Assembly: GCA_026713835.1 (NCBI GenBank)
Contig: JAPONP010000067.1
Span: forward strand, 1-50,270
Length of the DNA stretch: 50,270 nt
DNA from: Bacteriovoracales bacterium
GTDB lineage: Bacteria > Bdellovibrionota > Bacteriovoracia > Bacteriovoracales > Bacteriovoracaceae
Reading direction: 5' to 3'
This document shows positions 7,783 to 17,179 of this stretch, piece after piece. The position numbers were made by a program, and so were the translations under genes. Below the pieces are notes generated by a model, which saw only the letters and a program-made list of their open reading frames with translations, ran no database searches and was not told the origin of the DNA. The stretch's first letter is position 1, and every line of letters starts with the position of its first letter.

Positions 7783-8634
7783 ATGGATTTAAAAGAAGTT
7801 GAGAAAGTTGTCACCCAAATTCAGAGACGATTATTTAAAGAAGCAAATTCTTATTCCATTGGAATGTTAAAATCTCATTTTCGAGGTTCCGGACTTCAAT
7901 TTAAAGAGCATCAAGTTTATTGTCATGGAGATGATGTTCGATTCATTGATTGGAAGCTCTATGCTAGGAGTAGAACTCCTTATGTTAAGACATTTGAGGA
8001 AGAGCGGAATGTCGAAATTATCATTTTTATCGACTTATCTTTGAGTATGCTAATTGGGTTTAGAAAAACAACTAAGTTAGAGGCCGCAATCAATATCGCT
8101 TCTTTGATTTCATTACTGGCCAAAGAAACGAACGATTCCGTTCAAGTTATTTTATTGGCAGATGAGGAAAAAATTTTAAAAAAATCAAATGGAAAAAAAA
8201 CGATCGTTCATTTAATTGGAGAATTGCGAAAAATTGATATTATTAAAGATAGTGGGAGGGTTAATATAGCGTATCGTCCTCAAAAAACTATGGAAAGTGA
8301 GAGGAAATTTAATATCATCAATAGATTTCTTCGACAAAAAAAGGAAGTAGTAGTTTTATCTGATTTTAGTGACTTTTGGAATAGGGATAAATTAGATCAG
8401 CTAAGTCAAAATAGACGTGCTCATTTTTTTAGAATCATTTCACCTATTGATCAATTAAAAAGTTTTAAGTTTAGCACCTACGGACTCGATGCCTCAAAAT
8501 TTCCATCGACAAAAGGAAAAATGATCCGATCCGGCTCTCGCAAATATCACTCTGAGATGAAATGGCCCTTAGGAATCAAGACGATTGATATTGAGAGGAA
8601 ATATATGGAAGATTTTGTTAGAGAATTGGTATGA
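7783..8634 (+). CDS. DUF58 (von Willebrand A-like) protein of the Bat operon
   Basis: The 283-residue product contains the DUF58 hallmark GDDVRFIDWKLYARSRTPYV near residues 49-66, followed by a vWA-like core with FIDLSLSM (DxSxS, about 84-88). DUF58 proteins are typically encoded with MoxR and Bat proteins and are thought to form part of the same membrane-associated complex. The ATG at 7783 has AGGATAGG 12 bases upstream; a TTG at 7774 is in frame but too close to that motif. The gene ends in an ATGA overlap with the next one. Confidence 0.85.
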   Translation: MDLKEVEKVVTQIQRRLFKEANSYSIGMLKSHFRGSGLQFKEHQVYCHGDDVRFIDWKLYARSRTPYVKTFEEERNVEIIIFIDLSLSMLIGFRKTTKLEAAINIASLISLLAKETNDSVQVILLADEEKILKKSNGKKTIVHLIGELRKIDIIKDSGRVNIAYRPQKTMESERKFNIINRFLRQKKEVVVLSDFSDFWNRDKLDQLSQNRRAHFFRIISPIDQLKSFKFSTYGLDASKFPSTKGKMIRSGSRKYHSEMKWPLGIKTIDIERKYMEDFVRELV

Positions 8635-9380
8635 AGGTCTTACTTCTTCTTATATGGGCGTTTAAATTATCGGCCCTAGAACTTTTTTTAATCAATAGAG
8701 AGGGCGGAGAGAGAGAGTTTATAGCGGGAGATCTCTTAAAAGCTAGGCTTGAGGTTCATTCTAAGAATAGAAATCAAAATCTTGATAACTTTTTTCAATT
8801 TCTTGAAAAGGGAAAGCTGGGCCCATTTACGGTTATTGACCATCAAAAACCTATCGAAAACGATCAGGGTCTAAAAATTGAATCTATAGAACTCGATATT
8901 GTTTTAAGAGATGAGGTCAAAAGCAGTCAAGAATTATTTCACACTTACAATGATTCCCAAATACCAATTAGATTAAAAGGATTCAAATATAAATTTATAG
9001 GGCTTGAACCCAAAGTGAGCATATTCAATTTAGAACTACCGGAAAAGAAAAATTTAGGCTTGTGGATTCTTATTATTTCTATAACATTAGCTATCGGCAT
9101 TGTCTCATGGCATTTTTTTTCTAAAAGAAAGAGATCTTTAAATCAAGCCCGTAGAGATAAATTGAAATTGGTTGAACTTTTTTCAAACCTTAGAAGTCGA
9201 GAGAAGCTTGAACTTGTTTATGAAAAGAGAGCAATGTGGGAGCATAAGGTAAGGCTTGATGAAAGAAGAGGTTTTTATGCTGCCCTTAATCGCCACCAGT
9301 ATAAAAAAAACTGGACTTCCGATGACCTCAATGAAGTTTATAAAGAGGCAAAGAAAATAGAGATAAAATTTCATGGTTGA
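8631..9380 (+). CDS. Exported single-pass membrane protein of the Bat operon
   Basis: The 249-residue protein has an N-terminal signal sequence (MKVLLLLIWAFKLSALELF), a periplasmic domain of about 120 residues, one membrane helix near 143-163 (LWILIISITLAIGIVSW) and a basic cytoplasmic tail of about 85 residues. Its position between DUF58 and BatA, and this topology, resemble the DUF4381-type proteins found in many Bat operons, but I see no diagnostic motif. It overlaps DUF58 by 4 bases and BatA by 8 bases, implying translational coupling. Confidence 0.65.
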   Translation: MKVLLLLIWAFKLSALELFLINREGGEREFIAGDLLKARLEVHSKNRNQNLDNFFQFLEKGKLGPFTVIDHQKPIENDQGLKIESIELDIVLRDEVKSSQELFHTYNDSQIPIRLKGFKYKFIGLEPKVSIFNLELPEKKNLGLWILIISITLAIGIVSWHFFSKRKRSLNQARRDKLKLVELFSNLRSREKLELVYEKRAMWEHKVRLDERRGFYAALNRHQYKKNWTSDDLNEVYKEAKKIEIKFHG

Positions 9381-10359
9381 ATTTCGAAACCCTTATCTTT
9401 CCTTTTTGGCCGTCATCGCTCTAATAGTTTGGACATTAGATTATTATCATATTTTAAAAAGGCCTCAGATATTTTTCCCCCACTCATTTTTTAATAGTCT
9501 ATCTAAAAGAAGATTTGATATTAAAAGGCATTTTCTTTATCTTTGCGGTGTATTGTCTTGGGTTCTTATTGGAATTGCTTTAGCCGGACCTCGGATACCA
9601 TTAGATTTTATTAAAAATAAGCTTAAGGCAAATGACTTATATTTTGTGGTCGATGTGAGTCGTTCTATGCTGGCAGAAGATTTCAAGCCAAATCGTATAG
9701 AGGTGGCTAAAGAAAAAATTTCTGATTTTATAAAATTAAGACCAAGTGATCGAATTGGAATTATTATTTTTTCCCGAGAAGTTTTTACCTTGATGCCATT
9801 AACGACCGACCTGTCTTTAATTGATCAAGTGATTGGGGATATTACTGTCGGGCGCCTTGGAAGTGCGACAAATATAGGGGATGCTCTTGGTTTGGCTGTG
9901 GCCAGATTGATGAGATCTCAATCCAAAAATAAAATCATTATCCTTATGACGGATGGTGTGAGTAATGCCGGTAATATGGCCCCCCGAGAAGCTGCCAAGT
10001 TTGCAGCTAAGCAAAAAATAAAGATCTATAGTATTGGGATCGGTTCTTCCAAGGGGGCAAAATTGCCACTGGGGAACACTCCTTTTGGCAAACAATATCA
10101 AAATGTTCCCGGAGGAAGCATTGATTTAGAATTATTGAAAGATATGGCAAAGCTAACAGAAGGCAAGTCATATCTTGCTGAAAATGAGAGTGCATTAAAT
10201 GATATTTTTGGAGAAATCAATGCACTAGAAAAATCTGAAATTGATATTTCAGGACGGACAGTTTATAAGGAAAATTACTTAAAATATCTTGTGAGTGGCT
10301 TATGGATTTTAGTTCTTGTGGAGATATTTAGAAAGAAGATCGTGAGAGAGATATCATGA
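9373..10359 (+). CDS. batA: BatA, von Willebrand factor A membrane protein
   Basis: The 328-residue protein has two N-terminal membrane segments (about 9-22 and 54-71), a vWA domain and a C-terminal helix (about 304-320). The metal-dependent adhesion site is intact: DVSRSM at 94-99 (DxSxS), the threonine region PLTTD and LMTDGVSNAG. This is the classic BatA layout, in which the vWA domain faces the periplasm. Family knowledge links Bat proteins to aerotolerance and envelope stress. The gene overlaps its neighbours at both ends (8 bases upstream, ATGA downstream). Confidence 0.88.
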   Translation: MVEFRNPYLSFLAVIALIVWTLDYYHILKRPQIFFPHSFFNSLSKRRFDIKRHFLYLCGVLSWVLIGIALAGPRIPLDFIKNKLKANDLYFVVDVSRSMLAEDFKPNRIEVAKEKISDFIKLRPSDRIGIIIFSREVFTLMPLTTDLSLIDQVIGDITVGRLGSATNIGDALGLAVARLMRSQSKNKIIILMTDGVSNAGNMAPREAAKFAAKQKIKIYSIGIGSSKGAKLPLGNTPFGKQYQNVPGGSIDLELLKDMAKLTEGKSYLAENESALNDIFGEINALEKSEIDISGRTVYKENYLKYLVSGLWILVLVEIFRKKIVREIS

Positions 10360-12074
10360 GTTTTGTTTATAGTTCATGGCTTATTCCTCTTGTTTTTATA
10401 GGGATTTTTATTTGCTTTATCTTTTGGCAACAAGAAAAAAAAATAAGTCAGTGGGTTAAGGATCATTGGTTTTTTAAGAGAAGTTATTATTCAAAATGGT
10501 CATTCGTATTCTTTTCTTGCGCAATTATTCTTTTCTTTATTTCAATGGCTGACTTTAGAGGAAGGCCTCAAAATATAAAAACAAAAACACCCATTCAAAG
10601 AACAGCTATTTTAATAGATGTTTCTCTAAGTATGTTTGCTGAGGATATTAGGCCGAATCGATTAGAGAAAGCTATTCAGGTGGCTAAGCATTTTATAAGA
10701 AAGGCATTTGGGCATAGCATTTCCATTATGATTTTTTCTGATCACACCAGGCAACTGATACCTTTTACAGAAGATATTGATCTCTTGGACTCTCGTCTTA
10801 GCGCCCTAAAATTTCTAGATTTGAATAGGGGAGGATCGAAGGTGAGGGTGGCCATTCAAGAAACATTAGGTCATTTTATTGAGGAATCATCTGAAAAACA
10901 AATGCCTTATGGAAATATCGTGATTATTTCTGATAGTGATGAAACTTTTACCGAGTTTGACATTAAAGTCCCGGATACAATGACAGTGGCCTATATCGTT
11001 GTTGGAACAAAAGGCGGAGGAAAAATCCCTCTTCGAGAAAAAAATGGAATTCTTAGGGGATACAAAAAATATAAAAATAAAGAAGTTATCTCTAAAATAA
11101 ATGAATTTGAACTAAAAAAAATGAAGTCATCCATTAAAAATTTTCGATATTGGATACTTTCTTCTTATTCTATCCCAACTGAAGATATTATTCTTTACCT
11201 AAAAAAAACTCATCATTCAAAATTTATTAAAATGCATGGACTCGTTCGCCCTGTTTTAATGGAGTATTGGGTAGTGCCGGCAATTATTCTTTTTATTTTT
11301 TCAATCTTGCTAAAAATGGCACCGAGTTATAGGTTTGGTGTTTTTCTCCTTTTTTCTTTTTTATACCCTCTCTATTCTGAAGAGAGAGAAAGTTCACTTA
11401 TGAGTGATCCATTATATACAAAGTTTAAAAATGGAGAGGCCACCAAAAAAGAGCGATTGAAGATGGCTGAAAAATATTTAAAAAAAGAAAAGGTCGAAGA
11501 TGCTTTAAACATTTATGAAGAGAATCTTTCTTTTGATAATTTAAAGAATGACGAGTTTGGGCCTTCTGTTATCAATTACGGAATTTCTTTGATGAAAAAT
11601 GGACAAATCAAAAAAGGAGCAGAGCTATTAAACCAATATAAGAATAGTATATCCAATGATAACATAAAGAAATCTATCAATGAAAACATTATTGCATTGC
11701 TTAGAGAGCATCACCAAAAGGAAAATCAAAAATCAAAGAAAAATAATAAGAAAAAAAATAAAAATAAAGAAAATGAAAATGACGATCAATCTCAAGGGCA
11801 AAATAAGGAGGAGGGTAAAGAAAAACCAAATCAAAAAAAAGATAGTAATAATAGTAACGGGAAAAAATCAGATGAAAATATGAAAAAAAAGGATCATCAA
11901 AATAGTTCACCTAAGGATGAAAAAGAAGATTCTCGTGGAAGTATTGAAAAAAGAAAAAAAATTGAGCTTCCCACTATTTTAAATCAATTGGTCGATAAAG
12001 ATAAAAAACTTCAGGAAAAGATGCTTGATACAAGAACAAAATCGTCTCATCCAAAAGAAAAAAAGGATTGGTGA
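10356..12074 (+). CDS. batB: BatB-BatC fusion: vWA membrane protein with TPR and Lys/Asn-rich tail
   Basis: The 572-residue protein joins two proteins usually encoded separately. Residues 1-330 are BatB-like: two membrane helices (about 9-24 and 49-63), a vWA domain with DVSLSM at 88-93, and helices near 308-340. Residues about 345-450 form a TPR-like region (AEKYLKKEKVEDALNIYEEN), as in BatC. Residues about 450-560 are a low-complexity tail dominated by K, N, E, D and S. The third adhesion-site loop reads ISDSDET instead of the usual TDGE, so metal binding may differ. The gene is coupled to batA by ATGA and to batD by a one-base overlap. Confidence 0.85.
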   Translation: MSFVYSSWLIPLVFIGIFICFIFWQQEKKISQWVKDHWFFKRSYYSKWSFVFFSCAIILFFISMADFRGRPQNIKTKTPIQRTAILIDVSLSMFAEDIRPNRLEKAIQVAKHFIRKAFGHSISIMIFSDHTRQLIPFTEDIDLLDSRLSALKFLDLNRGGSKVRVAIQETLGHFIEESSEKQMPYGNIVIISDSDETFTEFDIKVPDTMTVAYIVVGTKGGGKIPLREKNGILRGYKKYKNKEVISKINEFELKKMKSSIKNFRYWILSSYSIPTEDIILYLKKTHHSKFIKMHGLVRPVLMEYWVVPAIILFIFSILLKMAPSYRFGVFLLFSFLYPLYSEERESSLMSDPLYTKFKNGEATKKERLKMAEKYLKKEKVEDALNIYEENLSFDNLKNDEFGPSVINYGISLMKNGQIKKGAELLNQYKNSISNDNIKKSINENIIALLREHHQKENQKSKKNNKKKNKNKENENDDQSQGQNKEEGKEKPNQKKDSNNSNGKKSDENMKKKDHQNSSPKDEKEDSRGSIEKRKKIELPTILNQLVDKDKKLQEKMLDTRTKSSHPKEKKDW

Positions 12075-13732
12075 TGAAAATGATTTTCTATTTAATTCTG
12101 ATCTTAATTTTTTCCATCGGGGAATCGTTTGCAATTCACCTTGATATTGATGTAGAGCCTAGAAGGCCTCGTGTTAATTCATCTTATACGGTAACTTTTA
12201 GGATTGCTGTGAAGGATGATGAAGACCCTAGAGTTGATTTTAATACAATTGGAATGAATGCGATTGGTCGTCCTTCAAGGGGAATATCGGTGAGGACAAA
12301 GTTTATAAATGGAAAGCTTCTTACAGAAAAAGAGCTAACGTATTCTTACAAATTTATGAGCAAGAAAGAGGGAGATGCTGTTATAAAAGATATTAAGGTT
12401 AAAATTGGGAGCAAATCCTCCTCATTTCCTGATGTAAAAATCAAAATCTCTGCGGATGTTGGGAAATTAAAAAGTTTTTTTGTAGAAGCCGAAGTTCCGA
12501 AAAGAGAGGTTTTTGTTGGAGAAGGAATAACGATTAAGTATTATATGTATAGTAAGGGTAATGTAAAAAATTATGAATTAAAATCTTACCCTAAATTGAG
12601 TAAATTCTTAAAAAGATTTATTAATCGACCGGAGCGAGCACAAAGTGTTGAGATTGGTGGAGAGATCTTCCGTAGAGATTTACTGTATGCAGCTAGAGTT
12701 TTTCCGGAAAAGCCCGGAAAGTATTATATTGATCCAATGAGTGTACGAGTTGAGTATTCAAAAACTTCAACAACTAATCCATTTAGTTTAAATTTTTCAT
12801 TTCATCGAATTATGGTGAAAAATATTCATAGTGAAGAAGTCATCATTGTTGCCAAGCCGCTTCCTCCGGCACCTTTAGGGATCAATTTTACAGGGCTTGT
12901 CGGTAAGCACTCATTTAAGCTCACTCAAGCAAAAAATCGTTATGTGGTTAATGAGGCTATTGAAATCAATTTAGAGGTTTCAGGGGGAGGGGCCCTTGAA
13001 GCCTATACGCCGCCTGGAATTTACACTCATCCTGAAATGGAAGAGTTTGAAATGAGCAGTGATCTTCGTATTATTGATATGGAAAAAGCCAGTAAGATAT
13101 ATGAATACACCTATTTGCCAAGAAATCCATTAGAAATTAAAGCAAGTAAAATGGAGTTGGTTTATTTTGATCCTGATGAGATGCTTTACAAAAAGATAGA
13201 TTTTAACATCCCGGGTCTTGTGGCGAAGGGACTAAGTGATAGCTCTTTGCCTTCTGTTGATAATAAAGGGCCACATATAGAGAATAAAAATTTTGAAAAT
13301 AAAAATAATCCAGGGAGTGGGATTGTGGCACCTATTTGGAGTTATGATCTTTTTAATAAATTGAATGCATTAAGGTATATTAATGTATTTTTATTATTGA
13401 TACTTTTTGGACTGATCCTAAGTTTTCTCCTCTTTAGGAAAACAAAAAACTCAAGATTTGAAATGGCAAAAAGAATAGTTAAATCTTTAAGGAGAGGAGA
13501 GGTCACCTATTCAGACATATTTCAGTTATTCCAATTGGCTCGAATGGAATCTCAAGAGCCTTTGGAGGTATTTATAAAAAAACAAAATTTTAGCAAAAAA
13601 ACTCAAGATTATTTGTTGGATCTTGTAAAAAGCTCAGAGAAGTTTTTTTATTTGAAAGGTGAAGAAACTTTTCGATTTAAATATGATAAGGGCCCTTTTT
13701 CTGAGCTTTTATCATTTATATCAAAATGTTAA
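12074..13732 (+). CDS. batD: BatD-like exported membrane protein
   Basis: The 552-residue protein has a signal peptide (FYLILILIFSIGESFA), repeated beta-sandwich modules, one membrane helix (about residues 435-455, YINVFLLLILFGLILSFLLF) and a cytoplasmic tail. This is the BatD/BatE layout, with periplasmic PPRP-type sequence VEPRRPRVNSSYTV near the N-terminus. ATG 12074 overlaps the batB stop codon by one base and has AGGA upstream; in-frame TTG 12068 and GTG 12071 lie inside batB. It closes the Bat operon. The 23-base gap to ribF suggests continued transcription. Confidence 0.85.
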   Translation: MKMIFYLILILIFSIGESFAIHLDIDVEPRRPRVNSSYTVTFRIAVKDDEDPRVDFNTIGMNAIGRPSRGISVRTKFINGKLLTEKELTYSYKFMSKKEGDAVIKDIKVKIGSKSSSFPDVKIKISADVGKLKSFFVEAEVPKREVFVGEGITIKYYMYSKGNVKNYELKSYPKLSKFLKRFINRPERAQSVEIGGEIFRRDLLYAARVFPEKPGKYYIDPMSVRVEYSKTSTTNPFSLNFSFHRIMVKNIHSEEVIIVAKPLPPAPLGINFTGLVGKHSFKLTQAKNRYVVNEAIEINLEVSGGGALEAYTPPGIYTHPEMEEFEMSSDLRIIDMEKASKIYEYTYLPRNPLEIKASKMELVYFDPDEMLYKKIDFNIPGLVAKGLSDSSLPSVDNKGPHIENKNFENKNNPGSGIVAPIWSYDLFNKLNALRYINVFLLLILFGLILSFLLFRKTKNSRFEMAKRIVKSLRRGEVTYSDIFQLFQLARMESQEPLEVFIKKQNFSKKTQDYLLDLVKSSEKFFYLKGEETFRFKYDKGPFSELLSFISKC

Positions 13733-13755
13733 TGGGATGACTTTAGATTTAATAA

Positions 13756-14697
13756 ATGAAAACGATCAAGCATATAAGTGAAATTAAATCTCCTTTTATA
13801 GTTACTATTGGAAACTTTGATGGAGTTCATAAGGGACATCAAAGTTTATTTGGTGAGTTGAAAAAAAAGTCAAACAGGGATTCTCTAAAAACTTGTGCTA
13901 TTTCCTTTTATCCCCATCCTTTTGAAGTTCTAGGGTCTAAAGGGAACGATTTTCTTATTAGTTCATATGCGGGAAAAGAATATCTTATTAGAGATTTAGA
14001 TATTGATTATTTTCTTCCATTGAAATTCACAAAAGATTTCTCTACGAAAGATCCTGGAAGTTTTATAGAGGAACATTTGAAGTCTGATTATCTTAGAATT
14101 ATTCACTTGGGTCATGATTTTAATTTTGGATCAAACAAAAAAGGGAACTATGATTTCCTGAAAAATTACTTTTCATCAAGCTCAGTCATTGTTACAAAGC
14201 AAAATGAGTTTTATGTAGATGGAGGAGGTGTTTCATCTACAAGGATTAGAGATTTGATAAGGCGTGGGGAAATGTTAGAAGCGGCCACCCTTTTGGGGAG
14301 GCCGTTTGTTTTTGATGGAATTGTTAAGGAAGGAAAGGGGAGAGGCCGTCATATTGGTTTTCCGACAGCTAACATTGAGAGAGATCAAATGAGAGTTTGC
14401 CCCAAACTCGGTGTTTATATAACAAGAGTAATATATCAAGAGAGGTCTTATCATTCTGTAACTAATGTTGGAGTTAACCCTTCATTTGAAAAACGAACTA
14501 CACCAAGAATAGAAACTCATATTTTTGATTTTAACTCTAAGTTGTATGGAGAGGAAATTCAAATAGAATTTTTAAAAATAATAAGACCTGAGATTAAATT
14601 TTTGTCTTCTGAGGATCTTGCCTTTCAAATATCCAAGGATATTTCTTCGGCAAAAGAGTTTTTTCTAAATCAAGGAGAGAAAAGAATTTATGATTAA
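13756..14697 (+). CDS. ribF: Bifunctional riboflavin kinase / FAD synthetase RibF
   Basis: The 313-residue protein has the normal RibF length. The N-terminal FAD synthetase (FMN adenylyltransferase) domain carries TIGNFDGVHKGHQ (17-29), the nucleotidyltransferase GxFDGxHxGH motif, and VSSTRIRDLIRRG near residue 157. The C-terminal riboflavin kinase domain carries GKGRGRHIGFPTANI at about 194-208 and the TNVGVNPSF segment. Together they convert riboflavin to FMN and FAD in the cytoplasm. The gene overlaps aroE by 8 bases. Confidence 0.95.
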   Translation: MKTIKHISEIKSPFIVTIGNFDGVHKGHQSLFGELKKKSNRDSLKTCAISFYPHPFEVLGSKGNDFLISSYAGKEYLIRDLDIDYFLPLKFTKDFSTKDPGSFIEEHLKSDYLRIIHLGHDFNFGSNKKGNYDFLKNYFSSSSVIVTKQNEFYVDGGGVSSTRIRDLIRRGEMLEAATLLGRPFVFDGIVKEGKGRGRHIGFPTANIERDQMRVCPKLGVYITRVIYQERSYHSVTNVGVNPSFEKRTTPRIETHIFDFNSKLYGEEIQIEFLKIIRPEIKFLSSEDLAFQISKDISSAKEFFLNQGEKRIYD

Positions 14698-15382
14698 GCT
14701 CGCCCTGGTCGGGAAAAATATAAGTCATTCAAAATCTCATTTAGTTTACAAAAAGATTTTTAGTGAAGACATCCATTACGATCTTATTGATGTGAGAAAA
14801 GAAAAAGAACTTCCTCCGATAAGAAATCTTATGAAAATTTACCATGGTATTAATATCACTTCTCCATATAAAAAAAGTTATTTCGATGAAATCACCGTGG
14901 ATAATACCGCCAAAAAAATAGGGGCCATTAACTGTATTTCATTTCAGCCTCATCCATACGGAAGCAATACGGATTATTTTGCCATTAGAGATATTTTTTA
15001 TCAGTTGAAAAAGACATACTTAATTAGTCATATATTTATTCTTGGTGATGGAGTTATGTCAAAAACAACGCAATATTTTTTCAAATTTAATGATATTTCT
15101 TATAAGGTTTTATCAAGAAAATCCGGTGATAATATTAAACAAGTGGATTTTTCTGGATTTGATAACTCTCTTGTTATCAATACTTGCTCGAGAGATTTTG
15201 AATTTTTAGGAAAAATAAATAAAACGTCTCTTTTTTGGGATTATAATTATTCATTTGATCCGCATAAACTATATTTTGAGAAAAATGATCAATTATTACT
15301 CTACAAAGATGGATTTGATTTATTGAGTATTCAGGCTGAATACTGCTTATCTTTCTGGGGTTTTAATTCATTGAATAATTGA
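14690..15382 (+). CDS. aroE: Shikimate dehydrogenase-like protein, short form
   Basis: The protein has 230 residues, against about 270 for usual AroE. The substrate half is recognisable: SHSKS at 12-16, GINITSPYKK with catalytic K61, GAINC with N81, and SNTD with D95. The C-terminal GFDLLSIQAEYCLSFW matches the usual GxxMLxxQA helix. The NADP-binding glycine loop is degenerate: LGDGVMSK replaces GAGGAA. The protein probably still reduces 3-dehydroshikimate, since both catalytic residues are present, but altered cofactor use or another role is possible. aroQ lies at 28813. Confidence 0.75.
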   Translation: MIKLALVGKNISHSKSHLVYKKIFSEDIHYDLIDVRKEKELPPIRNLMKIYHGINITSPYKKSYFDEITVDNTAKKIGAINCISFQPHPYGSNTDYFAIRDIFYQLKKTYLISHIFILGDGVMSKTTQYFFKFNDISYKVLSRKSGDNIKQVDFSGFDNSLVINTCSRDFEFLGKINKTSLFWDYNYSFDPHKLYFEKNDQLLLYKDGFDLLSIQAEYCLSFWGFNSLNN

Positions 15383-15498
15383 TCTTATAACTTGATTATT
15401 TTGATTTCTAAACAGATTCTCTTCAATTGAGACCCTAAAACCTTTTATGTTTTAGCACGTTTTACCGATAAATTCAGGAGTATTTTTGAAGGGATATC

Positions 15499-17166
15499 AT
15501 GTTTAAAAAAGATTTTATTGAAATTGTCATCAACTCAAGCAGGGTGACATCAACAGACCTAAGATCTTTAGCTTCTAACAAGGACGAGGGGCTAGTAACA
15601 GAATTTGAATTACTTAATATTCCGGGGTTTAACGAAGCTGAATTTGCTTCAAGAATATCTAGAAAATATCAAATTCCATTGATCGATTTGACAAAAATAA
15701 AAATTTCAAGAGAAATAATTTCTTTGATGTCGAAAAGGCAAATTCTCCAGTTTCGAGCTATTCCCATTAAAAAAGAAGGTGAAAAAATAATTCTCATTAT
15801 ATTTGACCCTTCAGTTGTCAAGAATAAAGTTGAATTAAAAGCATTGCTTAGAAGTAATGTGGAGTTTGCCGTAACAAAAATTTCAGAATGGAAAAAATTA
15901 TTTCAAGAAATTAGAGAGAGTATTCTTGAACTCGTTGATTCTATTGAAGAAACAAAAGAAAATGATACTGTTAAAGAAGTTAACGAAGATGACATAGGTC
16001 AAGATGTTGTCCAGTTTGTTAATAAATTGCTTGTGGAATCATTTGTTATGAAAGCTTCAGATATCCACATTGAAAGTTATGAGAAGGCTTTTAGGATTCG
16101 TGTTCGAGTTGATGGAGATCTTGTAGAGTTGGCTTCTCCATCTAAGCATTACCAAATGCCGGTTGTATCGAGATTAAAAATTATGGCTTCGATGAATATT
16201 GCAGAAAGAAGGCTTCCTCAAGATGGACGAATTAAATTAAAAATAGGTAGAAGGCCTGTAGATTTTAGGGTTTCATCTCTTCCAACATTATTTGGAGAAA
16301 AAATAGTTTTACGAATTTTAGATCAATCTAATCTTCAATTAGATATGACTAATCTTGGGTTTGATAAAAAACAATTGAAAGTTTTTCAAAATGGAATTCA
16401 ACAACCCTACGGAATGTGTTTAGTTGTAGGGCCGACTGGATCCGGTAAAACAACAACTCTTTACTCTGCTCTTTCTGAAATGAATAATACGAAAAAAAAT
16501 CTCGTTACAGTTGAAGATCCCGTTGAATTTAATTTTGAAGGAATTAACCAAGTTAATGTTAAAGACGATATTGGCCTTACATTTGCTAGCGCTCTTAAAT
16601 CTTTTCTTCGTCAAGATCCTGATATTATGATGGTTGGTGAAATTCGAAATGTTGAAGTCGGAAAGATGGCGATAGAGGCAGCCTTGACCGGCCATATGGT
16701 TCTTTCGACTCTACATACCAATGACGCTCCGGGAACGATAAGTCGTCTTCTTAATATGGGGATTGATCCATTTTTATTAGTGGCTTCCTTAAACGTTGTT
16801 ACGGCCCAAAGGCTGTGCAAAAAAATTTGTCTCCATTGTAAAAGAGAAATATCGCTTCCTACTGAAGAGTTGGTTCAAATGGGTTTTTCATTAAAAATGG
16901 CTCCTAGGGTTAAAACATTTGAAGGGGAAGGGTGCAAAAGATGTGTTGGTACCGGTTACAAGGGACGAGTTGCTATTTATGAAGTTTTACCCATTAGCAA
17001 AGGGATAAGAAAATTAATTATGAAAAGAGCTTCTTCAGATGAGCTTAAAGACTGTGCTATTGAAGAAGGCATGAAAACCCTTAGAATGGCAGCATTGATG
17101 AAGGTTGCGCAGGGACTTATTCCTGTTGAAGAAGCTTTATCCAACTCAGCATCAGATAAAAAATAA
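15499..17166 (+). CDS. pilB: Type IV pilus assembly ATPase PilB
   Basis: The 555-residue protein is a GspE/PilB extension ATPase. An MshEN-type N-terminal domain covers about residues 20-150. The ATPase core has Walker A VGPTGSGKTTTLYSA (about 310-324), the Asp box VEDPVEF, Walker B DIMMVGEIRN and the His box LTGHMVLSTLHTND. A tetracysteine zinc motif (LCKKICLHC near 440-447, GCKRC near 477-480) is typical of PilB and absent from PilT. It powers pilin polymerisation at the inner membrane. The 116-base gap before it contains a 7-bp inverted repeat (15435-15441 and 15449-15455). pilT and pilC follow directly. Confidence 0.95.
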   Translation: MFKKDFIEIVINSSRVTSTDLRSLASNKDEGLVTEFELLNIPGFNEAEFASRISRKYQIPLIDLTKIKISREIISLMSKRQILQFRAIPIKKEGEKIILIIFDPSVVKNKVELKALLRSNVEFAVTKISEWKKLFQEIRESILELVDSIEETKENDTVKEVNEDDIGQDVVQFVNKLLVESFVMKASDIHIESYEKAFRIRVRVDGDLVELASPSKHYQMPVVSRLKIMASMNIAERRLPQDGRIKLKIGRRPVDFRVSSLPTLFGEKIVLRILDQSNLQLDMTNLGFDKKQLKVFQNGIQQPYGMCLVVGPTGSGKTTTLYSALSEMNNTKKNLVTVEDPVEFNFEGINQVNVKDDIGLTFASALKSFLRQDPDIMMVGEIRNVEVGKMAIEAALTGHMVLSTLHTNDAPGTISRLLNMGIDPFLLVASLNVVTAQRLCKKICLHCKREISLPTEELVQMGFSLKMAPRVKTFEGEGCKRCVGTGYKGRVAIYEVLPISKGIRKLIMKRASSDELKDCAIEEGMKTLRMAALMKVAQGLIPVEEALSNSASDKK

Positions 17167-17179
17167 AGGGGAATTTAGA

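Noticed and set aside
15435-15455. CTAAAAC/GTTTTAG hairpin before pilB as a terminator
   Set aside because: The stem is AT-rich and weak and no T-run follows directly.
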